This document shows positions 8,060 through 21,420 of a stretch of DNA of 64,000 nt, in pieces; positions within the stretch are counted from its first letter, which is position 1, and every line of letters begins with the position of its first letter. A program made the position numbers and the translations under genes. The notes beneath the pieces were generated by a model. The model was given only the letters and a program-made list of their open reading frames with translations, searched no databases and was not told the origin of the DNA. This stretch comes from Gracilaria vermiculophylla (taxonomy: Eukaryota; Rhodophyta; Florideophyceae; Gracilariales; Gracilariaceae), in contig JAHNZQ020000010.1 in the NCBI GenBank assembly GCA_019155205.2, positions 1,745,506 through 1,809,505 of the forward strand. The letters run 5' to 3'.

Positions 8060-9979
8060 CTACCTTCGCCGCGAAGTTCTTTGTTCCAATGCTTCGCCAA
8101 AGAATTCTGCCGCGTTAATCTGCGCACAAGCCTTCGAAATGAACGGATGAGCCAACGCTTGCTGCGCAGTGGGGCGATCCACGGCCTTGATGGCGCAGCA
8201 TGTGCGAATGAAGTCTCGAAGATCTCGAGACCATTGTTGCGCGTTTGACAGAGCCGGCGCGCCCTGCGTTGCTATCAAGAACATGGCGCGGATCGGCGAC
8301 GCGTTGATGTGTGGTGGCCTCCCTTCTGCACATTCAAATGCCAGCACCCCTGTTGACCAGATGTCCACTTTGCAGTCGTAGTTGCACCCGCGAATCACCT
8401 CGGGCGCCATCCAAAACGGAGTGCCCACGACAGTATTGCGCTTGCCTGATCGCTTCGACAACTGCGCGCAAAATCCAAAGTCGGCTACCTTAACGGATCC
8501 ATCCAGGTCGAGCAGCACGTTGTCTCCCTTGATATCGCGGTGCACGTGGCGAGTGACGTGTAGACTATGCAGTCCCTTCAACACCTCACGGCAGATATAC
8601 GCAATCACGCTCTCGTCCATCGCTTCTGTTTGCACGGCCGCGGATGACGAAGAGCTTTCGTGGCCGTGACGTGCACTGGGCGTTGGCACACGTTTCCCGA
8701 GCAGCAAATCCGCCAGAGTCCCTGCGGAGACGTACTCCATGACAATCCACAGTTCGTCTTGACATCGAAAGGAGTCATAACATTCCACCAGGTTGTCGGA
8801 GTTGTAGTTTTCTTGCATCACTTGCACTTCAAACTTGTACAGTTTCCAGTCACGCTCGTTTTCTGGCTTGACTCTTTTCAGCGCCACGAATCGCCCATTT
8901 ATATCAACTGCACGGAATACGTTCCCGCAAGATCCTTCCCCGATGTGTTCCATTCGTTTGAACATCTTGGTGGGGTCATCTTCCCGAAAGTTGGCATCAA
9001 TGTGATCCGGAATGGCATCGGGGAGGTTCTGTCGCCTTTCAGCACCTATAAAACTTTCCATGTAGTCGGAATCTAGTTCATTGATGACGCAAGTTTCCAC
9101 TTCCTTTTGCGGGGAAGGCGAATGAGACTGTGGCTGAGGCAGTGGTTCATTATAGTTTGAAATGTTTGCCAACGGGAATGACGGTGGTGTCTTACATACA
9201 GGCTTTGAATAGCTCGATTTGATTCTGCTGCGGAGAGATTGAGTGACCGCATTCTCTATATGATAACTACCTGATTGGCTGAAAATGTCATCGGTCGCAT
9301 CATCGAACGAAGTAATGCTTGCAGGCTCCATCTTTTCCAGGAAAATCGGCGGTAAAGCTCTCGACAACGAAGCATGAACGTCGTGCCTGCCACTGAGACT
9401 GGGATCCGATGTCTTCGAGAAGTTAAGCACGTCGATAACCGCCTCTGGGTTGGCTGCTGCCTCGTCTGGTAAAATACCGGAATACATGAGTATTGTTTCC
9501 CATGCCCTCGGCAAGCCCGCAAAGCCTGTGGGGTTTTGAGGATCGACAAACACATGAACTTCATGTCGCATTCGAAACGGACGGGATACCTGACTTTTTG
9601 ATCCGGGCGACGCTCGTCGCTGAGGCTCAACGGAGGGCTTTCGCCTTCGACCGGTTGCTGTCGTGCGGCGCGCGCTTCGTATCGGTGATTCATTCGGAGT
9701 GGAACTGGGAGATTGCTCCAGACTGGAGAGCTGAGCACAATGCTCGGAAAAGCTTCGGAGAGGAGGGAGGGGTAACGCCGGAGGAGGTTTGGTGTTATCT
9801 GGGCTGCGTCTGCCGCGAGGAACAACGGCACGCGTCATAAACTCGTCAATCCCCTTGTAAAGGCCTGTATTTGGGTCACATTCGACGTGGGCAACGAGAC
9901 GAAAGTCGAATGGTTCCGAAATGTGCACGGACGGTGGTGAAGGCTGGTTTTCTTTGCCACGAGGGTGCTTGCGGCGCAT
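8060..9979 (-). CDS. PAK/STE20-type serine/threonine kinase with two CRIB-like Rho-binding motifs
   Basis: One exon, 639 residues. Residues about 20-45 (HISEPFDFRLVAHVECDP) fit the CRIB consensus I-S-x-P...H-V. Residues 131-187 form a second, fuller p21-binding domain: VSRPFRMRHEVHVFVDP, then FAGLPRAWETILMYSG, then NPEAVIDVLNF, the last parts matching the PAK autoinhibitory region. The kinase domain spans about 340-615: glycine loop GEGSCGNV (347-354), catalytic VALK lysine 368, HRDIKGDN (480-487), DFG (500-502), VVGTPFWMAPE (517-527). A Ser-rich insert of about 30 residues sits at 428-458 near the hinge. PAKs are activated by GTP-bound Rac/Cdc42/Rho and drive cytoskeletal and polarity signalling. 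Two Rho-binding motifs in one PAK are unusual. It is divergent to RF1 and convergent with RabGGTase alpha. Confidence 0.9.
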   Translation of the reverse strand: MRRKHPRGKENQPSPPSVHISEPFDFRLVAHVECDPNTGLYKGIDEFMTRAVVPRGRRSPDNTKPPPALPLPPLRSFSEHCAQLSSLEQSPSSTPNESPIRSARRTTATGRRRKPSVEPQRRASPGSKSQVSRPFRMRHEVHVFVDPQNPTGFAGLPRAWETILMYSGILPDEAAANPEAVIDVLNFSKTSDPSLSGRHDVHASLSRALPPIFLEKMEPASITSFDDATDDIFSQSGSYHIENAVTQSLRSRIKSSYSKPVCKTPPSFPLANISNYNEPLPQPQSHSPSPQKEVETCVINELDSDYMESFIGAERRQNLPDAIPDHIDANFREDDPTKMFKRMEHIGEGSCGNVFRAVDINGRFVALKRVKPENERDWKLYKFEVQVMQENYNSDNLVECYDSFRCQDELWIVMEYVSAGTLADLLLGKRVPTPSARHGHESSSSSAAVQTEAMDESVIAYICREVLKGLHSLHVTRHVHRDIKGDNVLLDLDGSVKVADFGFCAQLSKRSGKRNTVVGTPFWMAPEVIRGCNYDCKVDIWSTGVLAFECAEGRPPHINASPIRAMFLIATQGAPALSNAQQWSRDLRDFIRTCCAIKAVDRPTAQQALAHPFISKACAQINAAEFFGEALEQRTSRRR

Positions 9980-12563
<2,584 letters not shown>

Positions 12564-14880
12564 CATGAACAAATCAAGTCTTTATCGTAATGAGAGATAT
12601 CAATACAAGTTTTTTAGCCTGTGAACGATGCAAAGTCCAGTATTTCTTCCGCCCTGCAAACCAAAGCTGTCGTCTGCAAACGTAGGCATCCATGAAATAC
12701 GCTTAATTGCAAGGAGGTGACGGTGTCCGAGGGTCTACCGGTTAACTTGGAACTTGTGGCTTTGCAGTCAAGGATGAACAGTTTTGTTCACATGGAACGA
12801 ACTTTTGTGTGGCTCAATAATAACTGATTCGATTGCTGAAAAGATCGCTGTTGATTTTCGTATGTGCTCAGAGGTGGTACTTTATATTAAACTAGTGGGA
12901 ATCTAGCGGAATCGGATTTTGAACAAAGGACAATATATCATTTTGGGCCGTGATCTTTTGATTTGCTCGTTCAGAAACAGAAAAAGCATGTGCATCTTAA
13001 GTGCGCTCTTGGTTTTATCAAGCCCTTGATAATATAGAAAAGAAGACATGTTGCTACGCTTGGTAATCCGGAAACTTGGTCAAAAGTGAGGACATCGTGC
13101 CTATCGAGTGGCGTGTCATTCTTTACATTGCAATCATTAGCATCACTTCGAAATAGCTGGCCAGTCCATATCTTGTCCTCATCAAATGAGAATCGGCGAG
13201 GGATTTTTGGCATTTGCCTTGTTCCGCCTATTCGCTATTGTTAGAATGAGACTTTTCTTATGTCACACCCCGTCTTTGATGAAATGATTGATGCCGATTG
13301 TTGTCAAGAGCGGTAAAATCTCAAACTAGATCGATTTGCGGGTCAGCAGGATTCCCTTTCGGACCAAAACTGAAGGATGTGCGAGAGCCTATAATCCGAT
13401 CTAAATGGAATGTAGATTGGGACACAGAATAATTTAATCGGATGAGACTAAGGCGTATCATCTAAACCCGACATTTGGGGTATTGTATTGGCTGCATTGG
13501 GAAAGAGTCTTCCTGATCAGTCAGATTGTTGATATTTATATGACACTGACTCAATCTCTTCTGGTCATCGCGGTGAGGGAGAAGTTCGAAATGGTTTTCG
13601 ACTTTTGCAATCGCAGTGCGAAGTTAGTTATGCATGCAGCCTGCTTCCATTTCCTATTTTCATTCACATCGGTGAAACCGCAACGTGTTCTGACATCGCC
13701 ACGACCCGATGTAATTTGAGAGCGCCGTATGCACAATGGTCACGATGCGCTTGTCATTGGCGCCTAGAACGAGAAGAAAATCATTCCGTGACAGGACTCG
13801 AGGTGTCTACTGAGAATGGCTTCGGACCTTCGTCGGCTCGTGCGCATGACCGTATTAGCATCGACGGTGACCAGCGAAAGAATTCTGTGCGTCATGCACC
13901 CATCAACATACATATAGTTGTGTCTTTTTACACAAGTACATTTCTGCGTCACGATGAGTGGCGCTGGGAAAATGTGTTTAGCGATGTATCAAATGCTAGA
14001 TTAGCAATAGCAACATTTCAATACGGCATTCGGCAGCACAGGTGAGACATATGTTCACATCGTGCTGAGCGAATCCGTACCTAATTGTCGCAAAGAGCAT
14101 GCTTCAGAGCATAATAAACAATACATATCTTAAGCGCATTAGATACAGCATTCTCTGTTCCGATCCTGATCTGCTGCTGAACCAGTCAAATGCTCGAACA
14201 CCGGGCGAAATGGTTGAAATCAAGGAATCTGGAGCCAAGCTTGTCCAACAACAGGAGACTGACGCTGCCAGAAAGTGCACTAATGTGATAGCGGACTTCT
14301 CTCTGTTGGTCCACTTTCATTTGCATTGCAAATTCATCTGTCAAGGCCTGCACATCAGGTGCTTCCTGGTACTCGATGTAGAGCAACGCGGAAATATGAA
14401 AAATCGACTTTCCACTGTGTAGGATCAGGCTGTATCGCCGTACAATCAGCGTTGTAACGTATCAGCTGAATAAGTTATCACAACGTCTGCTGGGAATGGA
14501 AAAAAAACTCAGCAATCAAGTTGTTACTCCATGCTCCATCATCAATAGTTTGTGGTACTGCAAAACAAATGCAATTGGCGTCATCCACGACGCGGGAGGT
14601 CGCTAACCTCGTCCAAGCTGGAGGGTGGGGACCTGCTCTGGGTGGCATGTCGTGAAAAAGCCACCGCCCAGCTGCATGCACGCAGGCGGCCACGGACTCG
14701 TTCTTGCATGAGGATGCAGCCTCTGTTTCGCTGATTTTTTCCTTCGATGGAAGCGCTCCAAATGTTGTGTAGCACGACTATTGATCATTGCTTTGAGGGC
14801 GTAATTTAGATTTTTTTAGATTGCTGGGGCTTTGAGCGGGCCCCGTAGCTGGCAGAGAATATTGTGTTAGCAGCTCCGCA

Positions 14881-14911
14881 ACAGAAAGAGAGAGAGAAAG
14901 AGAGCGAGAGC
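14881..14911 (+). repeat. GA-rich polypurine tract
   Basis: An imperfect GA repeat of about 30 nt (AGAAAGAGAGAGAGAAAGAG and on). Confidence 0.7.
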
Positions 14912-15002
14912 ATCATTCTCGCGATGTGGATGACTAGCCAAATTTTCGTCATTGGCAATTGCAGTAGAGTACTTCAGTGGTGACTGTGCGTTGAAAAGTG
15001 TC

Positions 15003-15023
15003 AAGGGTTAAGGGTTAACCCTT
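15003..15023. repeat. Telomere-like AAGGGTT repeat with 14-bp palindrome
   Basis: AAGGGTTAAGGGTTAA (15003-15018) carries two AAGGGTT units. AAGGGTTAACCCTT (15010-15023) is a perfect palindrome. It is in the promoter region of the pseudouridine synthase gene, where it resembles the telo-box of plant translation genes. Confidence 0.6.
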
Positions 15024-15170
15024 CCTACAGGGCAAGGGATCAGGTTTGAAAAAGTGACGGCTTTTTGTATTAGATTCAGGTCCCTCCCTGTTCTACGTGC
15101 GTGATGCCGATGGCTTTATAACCCTGCTTTCATTTTTATCCTAATTGAAGATCTGCACGCATTGTCAAAA

Positions 15171-16469
15171 ATGGGGCGAAAGCGCAGACCAACCAACGAG
15201 ATTTGCAGGCCTGAGAAGCGAGCTCGCGCTTCAAATAGGCGAAGAAGCAAGCCAGTTTCTGATCTTGAGTACATTCGAAAAGAAGACTATGTCGAGCATA
15301 ATGGTCTAATGTATGTGCGCCCCTATGTCTTTGAATTCAGAACAAACTTTAAACCAAGATGGACTGACAACACCGTCTACGACGTCTTTTGTCAAGAGTT
15401 TAAGCACACGGACAGGGATTACTGGACACGAGAATTCAAACAAGGTCGAGTGTTATGCGACAGCAAAGCTATCGGCCCAACTACCGAATGGCGGGATGGT
15501 ATGGAAGTCATTCATTTAGTACACAGACATGAGTCAGCAGTTTTATCCGAAAGGGTTCACGTGGTTCACGACAGTGAAGGCTTTGTCGTTGTTTCAAAAC
15601 CACCTTCCCTTCCGATCCATCCCTGCGGGACGTATCGCAGAAATAGCTTGCAATTCATACTCAAAGCATTTTATGGGATGGGAACACTTCTGTCAGTGCA
15701 CAGACTCGATAAAGAAACTTCAGGACTCGTAATAATGGCGAAGAATTCTGCGCACGCGGCGCAGTTCGCACAAGAGATAAAGGATCGCAAAGTACAGAAA
15801 ACCTATCTCGCAGAAGTAAACGGTATTTTCCCAGAACGTCATGTGGAATGTAGGGAACCAATCTTTTGGGATAAGAGAGAAATGAAAGCCTTTATCAGAC
15901 CAGATGGTGCCGAAGCCGTAACCATATTTTCCCGAATATCGCACGACCGCAAGAAGAATCGAAGCTTGCTTGAATGCAAGCCAGTTACTGGACGAACGCA
16001 TCAAATACGGATTCATCTCGCACATATAGGGTATCCAATAATTAATGATCCCTTGTATGGAAATGAGCCATGTCCGATGGAGAAATTGAGTGCGAAGACA
16101 GTGAACACCTCGAAATTGCTCGTGACTCATGAATGCTTCAAGGACGAACCTGAGCTAAGTAATGCGCGCAAAACGTATCTTGCGTGCGAATGGTCAAGAG
16201 CTGCGTACGCAAAACATGGGAGGCATCTTACTTGTCTTGAAGAAGGAAAACAACTCGTTTGTTCAAACTGCCCTCAAGTAACGAACGTGAAAAACGTCAG
16301 CGTAAGCAAAATGTATATTCATTTGCATGCTCAGAAATATGAATCTAAAAACTGGTCTTTCGAGGTACCTCCCCCAAAGTGGGCCGCTACGGCTTCTTCG
16401 CAAGTTAGTTCACAATCACAAATAGGTCAGGACACCCTTGGTGGACGTAGATATTGCTCGCTGAGTTAA
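15171..16469 (+). CDS. RluA-family RNA pseudouridine synthase (PUS8/PUS9/RIB2-like)
   Basis: One exon, 432 residues from ATG 15171; an in-frame TTG nine bases upstream is not a plausible start. The N-terminus is a basic nuclear-type stretch (MGRKRRPTNE, EKRARASNRRRS). An S4-like or eukaryote-specific segment follows (YVFEFRTNFKPRWTDNTVYD). The catalytic domain starts at about residue 125 and includes KPPSLPIHPCGTYRRNSL, the active-site motif HRLDKETSGLVI with the catalytic Asp, KTYLAEV, KPVTGRTHQIRIHLAHIG and PIINDPLYG. The tail after about 330 carries a CSNC pair and ends WSFEVPPPKWA, as in the PUS8/RIB2 branch. It converts uridine to pseudouridine, probably tRNA position 32 by family analogy. 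The stop is 6 nt from that of the convergent pentapeptide gene. Confidence 0.88.
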   Translation: MGRKRRPTNEICRPEKRARASNRRRSKPVSDLEYIRKEDYVEHNGLMYVRPYVFEFRTNFKPRWTDNTVYDVFCQEFKHTDRDYWTREFKQGRVLCDSKAIGPTTEWRDGMEVIHLVHRHESAVLSERVHVVHDSEGFVVVSKPPSLPIHPCGTYRRNSLQFILKAFYGMGTLLSVHRLDKETSGLVIMAKNSAHAAQFAQEIKDRKVQKTYLAEVNGIFPERHVECREPIFWDKREMKAFIRPDGAEAVTIFSRISHDRKKNRSLLECKPVTGRTHQIRIHLAHIGYPIINDPLYGNEPCPMEKLSAKTVNTSKLLVTHECFKDEPELSNARKTYLACEWSRAAYAKHGRHLTCLEEGKQLVCSNCPQVTNVKNVSVSKMYIHLHAQKYESKNWSFEVPPPKWAATASSQVSSQSQIGQDTLGGRRYCSLS

Positions 16470-16475
16470 ATGGTT

Positions 16476-17344
16476 TCACTCTGGACACATCAAAGATTCC
16501 GAAGTTGATATCCCCGTCCTACTATTGACACCTGAAGCCCGTTTGCAAAGCGAAATCGTTACTGCTTTATCCAAGAAGCTGTCGGTGAAGTCAGCTCCTT
16601 CAATATCAGCCCCGTCGAACTGAGCACTGATCAAGTTTGCGTTGCTGAAATCTGTTCACATGTTAGAAGTCTGCTTTTTAACTATGAGTGGATTGAGCCA
16701 TCGCAAAACGTACCCACGTCTTTCAGATTAGCTCGTTGGAACTTTGTTTTAGTTGCGGTAGCGTAGACCGCAGTTGCACCTTCGAAGTTTGCTCCCTGGA
16801 ACTTGGATTCAGGTATGCCACATAAGCCATTTTTGTTAGTCAAATGTACTATACATTAAGTTGTGCCAAAAAAAAAGCACAGATATCTTCACTCATGTCA
16901 TGGATGATGATTGAGATTGCTTACATTTGCATCGTCTAGTTGTGCGCTTGTCAAATCTGATCCAGCGAAGGAAGCGCCTTTGCAATTCGCCTTCGAGAAT
17001 ATAGAACCTCGCAAATCAGAACGATTGGAGAAGTCTGCACCAGCAAGACTTTGGTCATGATCAAAGACAAGAGGGACGTCTTCAGCACTTACGGTGCCTG
17101 GAACGAGCAAAGCTGCAGAAAGCGCTAATGCTGCCGCTGATCTTCTGAGAGACTCCCACTGAATGGGCTTATTTCTGCCCTGTTGTGCGTTTGAAATTGG
17201 AAAAGCCTTTCTTCCCGCACTTGTCGCAGCTTTGGCCGTTGCAACGAAACCTGTCCCCGTCATTGATGAAGTTCGATATGATTGGCATGGCCCCGAGAAA
17301 ACCCCCTTTTCGTTTGATAGACTCGGAATCAAAGAAGCATACAT
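16476..17344 (-). CDS. Thylakoid-lumen pentapeptide-repeat protein
   Basis: Three exons on the minus strand: 17344-16925, 16801-16714 and 16651-16476. Introns of 123 and 62 nt have GTAAGC and GTACGT donors and GACTAAC/TCTAAC branch sites. The product has 227 residues. Acceptor 16802 was chosen over 16796 because it keeps the five-residue period (LDDAN-FQGAN-FEGAT). The leader is Ser/Ala-rich, then comes a twin-arginine signal, RR at 67-68, a hydrophobic core (SAAALALSAALLVPGT) and VSA before E88, typical of Tat-dependent lumen import. The repeat domain reads AGADFSNRSDLRGSIFSKAN and on. The C-terminus CKRASGVNSRTGISTSESL matches plant lumenal TL17/TL20-type proteins. Their biochemical role is unknown. 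It is divergent to the Tic22-like gene and convergent with the pseudouridine synthase. Confidence 0.87.
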
Positions 17345-17918
17345 GACCCTTTATGCCTCAACTCTGGAGGCGACAATCGTTTTAGGAACTTTTCGTCCTG
17401 GAATATGTATCGGTGATATTCAGAGCCCTCGCGGAGTGCAACTTGACTACACAAGGGTTCAGCGGACACAACACAGTTCGAAAAGAATGGAAAGTTTAGT
17501 TTGAGGAGGACAACGGCAAAGAAAAAGGTGTGCTGGTCGGACAGAGGATGTGCCCCACTTACGAGATTTGATCTCGAGCAGGCTCAGAAATGTTGGGAAT
17601 AATATTTTAAAGGGCACACGATCTCGTAATAATTCTTTTCATAGACAGATCACATCAGCAGACGTGCAAAGAGCTCTCTCCCCTACGCTAGCTGTCGTCA
17701 CTGAGAAGCGAGTTTCGCATCTTTCTCATATTTGTCACGAATGTGCTAATCAAGTCAAGTGTCAAGGAGCCGTTAACAAGCGCCGGACGTCAAGTTCAAA
17801 CTCTTTGTCGCCTGCTCTGCGTATCCGCTCTGATTTGGTCAAGTCCGCCGGAGGGCGAGTTGTTTTCGGACGCAACGTGTAAAGGGTATCGGGTAATCGT
17901 AATCTCAGTACTTGTCTA
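17345..17918. other. Divergent promoter region shared by the lumenal pentapeptide and Tic22-like genes
   Basis: 574 nt between two divergent genes for plastid-imported proteins. No gene or obvious repeat. A short open frame at 17550-17882 lacks any protein-like pattern. Confidence 0.5.
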
Positions 17919-18905
17919 ATGACAAAGATGTATCACATGAAGACCGAGAATAAGAAAGTCATAAACAGCTTCTTTTCATCCCGCGTTTCAACCTCTTTTG
18001 TTTCCCCAGCCCTGCACTTAGGATTTTTTCAAGGTTCTTCTCTCACGCCAACCTGTACGCCCCTCAAACATCTCGGATTGCACATTAAGCGAAGTCGTTC
18101 TTGCTCGATACATGCTCCATTTCACCATGGGGTGACCCACAAGTCAAACCTACGAGTATCTCCTTGCGCAAAGACAACAAGCTCTACAAGCCCTTTTGTG
18201 AAAATCATAGGCTTTATCTTGATTGGCGGACTTCTGTTCACGGCAGTTCAACCATTGTTAAGAGCAGCGAAGACCACAGATGCTCTACTGGATGCAAAGC
18301 TAGGAAAGATACCTGTGTTCACGGTCACTGATAGCACCGGCCGCCCGTTTCTTTCTGAGTCAGATGATGGCCGGCTTCGACGCGGTTTTTTCTTTATTCA
18401 GCCTGCCGATGCAGAGAAGTACTTAGAGAAAGTAATGGAGCAAAGCGAGGATGCAAAAGTTCTCGCCATAGGCCTCAATGAGGCGATCAAGTTCCTAGAT
18501 ACTCGTGCAGGGCCGCCCAAATCAGTTCCCGAAATTTTCGAGTTGTTTCCGGACGACCACGAAGCTGCTCTGGCCGACGAGCTTACTCAAGGTGCTTTTC
18601 ACCGAAATTTTGGAGAGAATGGGGTTCCGGTTTTCTACTTGGATGGATTAGCCATAAAAGACGACCTTCAAGATACTCCTGTTTATCCTCTCTTCTTTGC
18701 AAAAGAGAAGCTTGACGAAGCTCTAAAAGAGCTGAAAACGAGAGATCCTTCAGCCGTTCTTGATGTCAACGACTTGCAAATAATTGATCTAAGGCAAACT
18801 ATCAAAGAGATTAAGGCCAATACCAACTCCAAGCTGAGTCGTGTAGTATTCATCCCTTTAGATGACTCAATGAAACGACTGAGAGCATCAACTAGTTCTC
18901 CGTAA
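17919..18905 (+). CDS. Tic22-like plastid protein with a membrane helix
   Basis: One exon, 328 residues; in-frame ATGs at 17928 and 17937 are alternative starts. The first ~90 residues are a transit-peptide-like stretch rich in Ser/Thr/Lys/His. Residues about 93-113 (FVKIIGFILIGGLLFTAVQP) form a hydrophobic helix. The following domain has the Tic22 layout: KLGKIPVFTVTDSTGRPFL, FFFIQPADAEKYLEKV, VLAIGLNEAIKFLD, NGVPVFYLDGLAIK, PLFFAKEKLDEALKEL. Tic22 family proteins are chaperone-like factors between the plastid envelopes, or in the periplasm of cyanobacteria. The membrane helix is unusual for canonical soluble Tic22 and could be an anchor or a sorting signal. Family membership is good; location is inference. 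Confidence 0.75.
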   Translation: MTKMYHMKTENKKVINSFFSSRVSTSFVSPALHLGFFQGSSLTPTCTPLKHLGLHIKRSRSCSIHAPFHHGVTHKSNLRVSPCAKTTSSTSPFVKIIGFILIGGLLFTAVQPLLRAAKTTDALLDAKLGKIPVFTVTDSTGRPFLSESDDGRLRRGFFFIQPADAEKYLEKVMEQSEDAKVLAIGLNEAIKFLDTRAGPPKSVPEIFELFPDDHEAALADELTQGAFHRNFGENGVPVFYLDGLAIKDDLQDTPVYPLFFAKEKLDEALKELKTRDPSAVLDVNDLQIIDLRQTIKEIKANTNSKLSRVVFIPLDDSMKRLRASTSSP

Positions 18906-21420
18906 AATTCTCCCATGGTTTTGTGATATGTATTTGGAGGTCATCTGTGAATATATGAAACGATCTTTTTGCAGAGACGGTCCCTTTTACGTTATGTGTC
19001 GTTTGCGTTGCTTTCAAGCGAAATGGACTGCACTTCAGTATCTCGTGAGTGTAACATGCCAAGTTTTCCCTACATATCAACTGCCATTTTCTTGAATTCC
19101 GAATCGGGATTTCGTTGTGTTTTCATAGCGTCACGGTTGCTATTCTTATTTGAGTTCCCTGCAGTGCATAGGCTTTTAAATGCCCACTTGCAGTTTTGGT
19201 CAAGGCATTCTCGATTTCTCTTCCAGCTTCTGAGGCTCAATATCCACTTACAGTTGTTCCCTCAGCTTATTCTCCGTCACGGAGTGATCTCTTAGAAGGC
19301 AGCAGTGTCGAGGTTTTCGCAGTTTTTCTTCGAAGATTCTATTATCCGCTTATCCAAGATCAAGGAACGAAAGGAAGAGACTGGTTATTTCTTTGCACGT
19401 CTCGCTGAAGATATGAGGGCTGGTTAAAAAAACTGTGATGACCTCTCATGCGGCACAACGTAGTTATGTGTAATCTTTTTGCCATGGTGATCCGCTCTGC
19501 CAACGGGTCGAAAGGGGACCAATAAAGCGGTCGAAATGAAGGTAAACCGATAAAAGGCGATAAACATCGAAGGTGAAATGTTTGCCTTCTCGAGATCTTC
19601 TTAGAAGCCAAATCTTTTCTTATGGAATCGAAATAGTTGTGAAGTGAACATATCACGATTGTAGATTTGCAGCCAGTGAGTACGTTTTCCTTCGGTCGCA
19701 TTTTAGGTCCGTGGGAGTATCTTGGGATGGAAATTGCTCTCATATACTTTAATTTCATCCCCATTAGATTGGTTTCATGCACATGCCTGATCAATACAAC
19801 TCGTTTAGTATTCTTTGTTTGTTCACATTTCAGATCCAGCTTTTACAGTGCTTATTCTGCTCTCCGGCCAGGTTTTGGCCTGTATGCTTTCTCGATGGAA
19901 GCTGATGTTGAATCAAGAAAAAAAGAACCATAAAGTCGGTTGTTGCTCGTCAAACTATAGAGCTACGGTCCAAGCCAAGTGTCATATTCGTTCATGAACT
20001 CTTCAGAAGATATTCATTATTCAACGAGCATAAAATATTCTGAACACCCCCTCCTTGCGCAGCCATGGCGCCCTTTCAACTTGTAGGGAAAAAATCCGAG
20101 TCTGAGTGAAACAGTTTTGCAGGGGAAATTCCCGGTGATAGTAAGCGAGTTCTTTCTATTTGCCACTTAGTATTTATCGCGGCTATTTAGCAAATCAGAC
20201 TCACCCATACTACTTAAGAAGTCTGCTTCGTCACAACGGCTTTGGCCGGAGCATCAGTGTTCAAATCGATCGTCAGTATGAACCGATAACATGTGTATCG
20301 GTACAGGTTATAACCGAGTGCCACGCTATCTGTTATCACTACTGTTGACGTCGTCCTGTTTCATACCCTTTGAAATTGCACCCGTACAGTGACTTCGATA
20401 GGTGCTTTGTTCTACACTGTTAGTGTGCTATGATCTGTACATATTGCCCGCATTAAACTGTAATTTTGTCTTCTCGCAGACGAGACACCGATCTCCCGAC
20501 GCCAGAAGTTCATCTTCCATCAACGCCCTTTATTCTGTATTAACCTTCGATCTTTCATTGTCAGTAATCCATTCAGTCTATACAATAGAGTAATATAAAC
20601 TTCACATCACGACCGATCATACTTGACGTAATGTAGTGCACCTTTACTTGCATAGTTGCATTGTGTACAACGCAGATAGTAGTGAAACATGCCGCTCCAA
20701 GGCTTTCAGTTATATGACTTTTCCAGCAACCGTTCTGCCGTGTACCAAATCGTTTCACACACTTTTGTTCATCGCAATGGATGGATCGATACCGCCTCGG
20801 TCTCTCACGACCCACTCGGTCTATGAAGCTGTCTGTACATCCATTTCATCTAACTTCTATCAGAAAGAGACGAGACTACAGTCTTGCCATACAACTTGTT
20901 CCTTTTGCACGCAGTACACGTATTTCTGTCTCTGATGAGCCTTAATTTATGTCCATCAGACGGATAACTCTGTAGCGATTGTTACATCTGGCAAGCATTT
21001 TAAACAAACCTGGTCTGACTGGTGCTGGAGACTTCTCTTTGAAATGTGAAACCCCAAGAAACTCGTTGGCTTATCACTAGAACCACATAAAGATCTGAAA
21101 CGGCGTAAAATGCTGAGATACGGTAGATCCCAGATTTCGAATTCCATTGTTGTTCGTTTCTATCGTCATAATTTGCTCTCCATACCCTACAGTTTCTGCA
21201 GAAAGGCATCTTGCACACAAAAAAAGGGCCCCAGAATGCCCAAAAAACAGCTTCTAACACGAAATACTTCTGTGTTTCTTCTTCTTTTTTATTGTGGATA
21301 TCAGCTTTCTGTCTGTAAGTTCGTATAAAGCTCCCCGATGAAACTTTCTCTCTGTTGTAAGGCCAAAAACTTTTGTGCATCATGTCTCATCAAACTAGCG
21401 ACGGGTCGCCTGGCTCGAGT
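18906..21420. other. 2.5-kb AT-rich intergenic region, no supported gene
   Basis: Only short frames without protein-like composition. Several pyrimidine-rich stretches and small inverted repeats (for example GGTTATAACC near 20306) are present. It may be old mobile-element sequence, given the retroelement fragment at its right edge. Confidence 0.5.

Larger units (their letters stand above)
12564..15170. other. 2.6-kb intergenic region, no supported gene
   Basis: Base composition is balanced, with short open frames only. It holds a GA-rich stretch (14881-14911) and a telomere-like palindromic sequence (15003-15023) about 150 nt before the pseudouridine synthase ATG. No tRNA or other RNA gene is recognised. 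Confidence 0.5.

Noticed and set aside
13605..14045. 146-codon plus-strand frame
   Set aside because: Composition is random-like, and there is no domain or splice support.
14186..14386. Minus-strand frame with YQEAPDVQALTDEFAMQMKV
   Set aside because: It looks slightly protein-like but is short, unlinked to any donor or acceptor and unrecognised.
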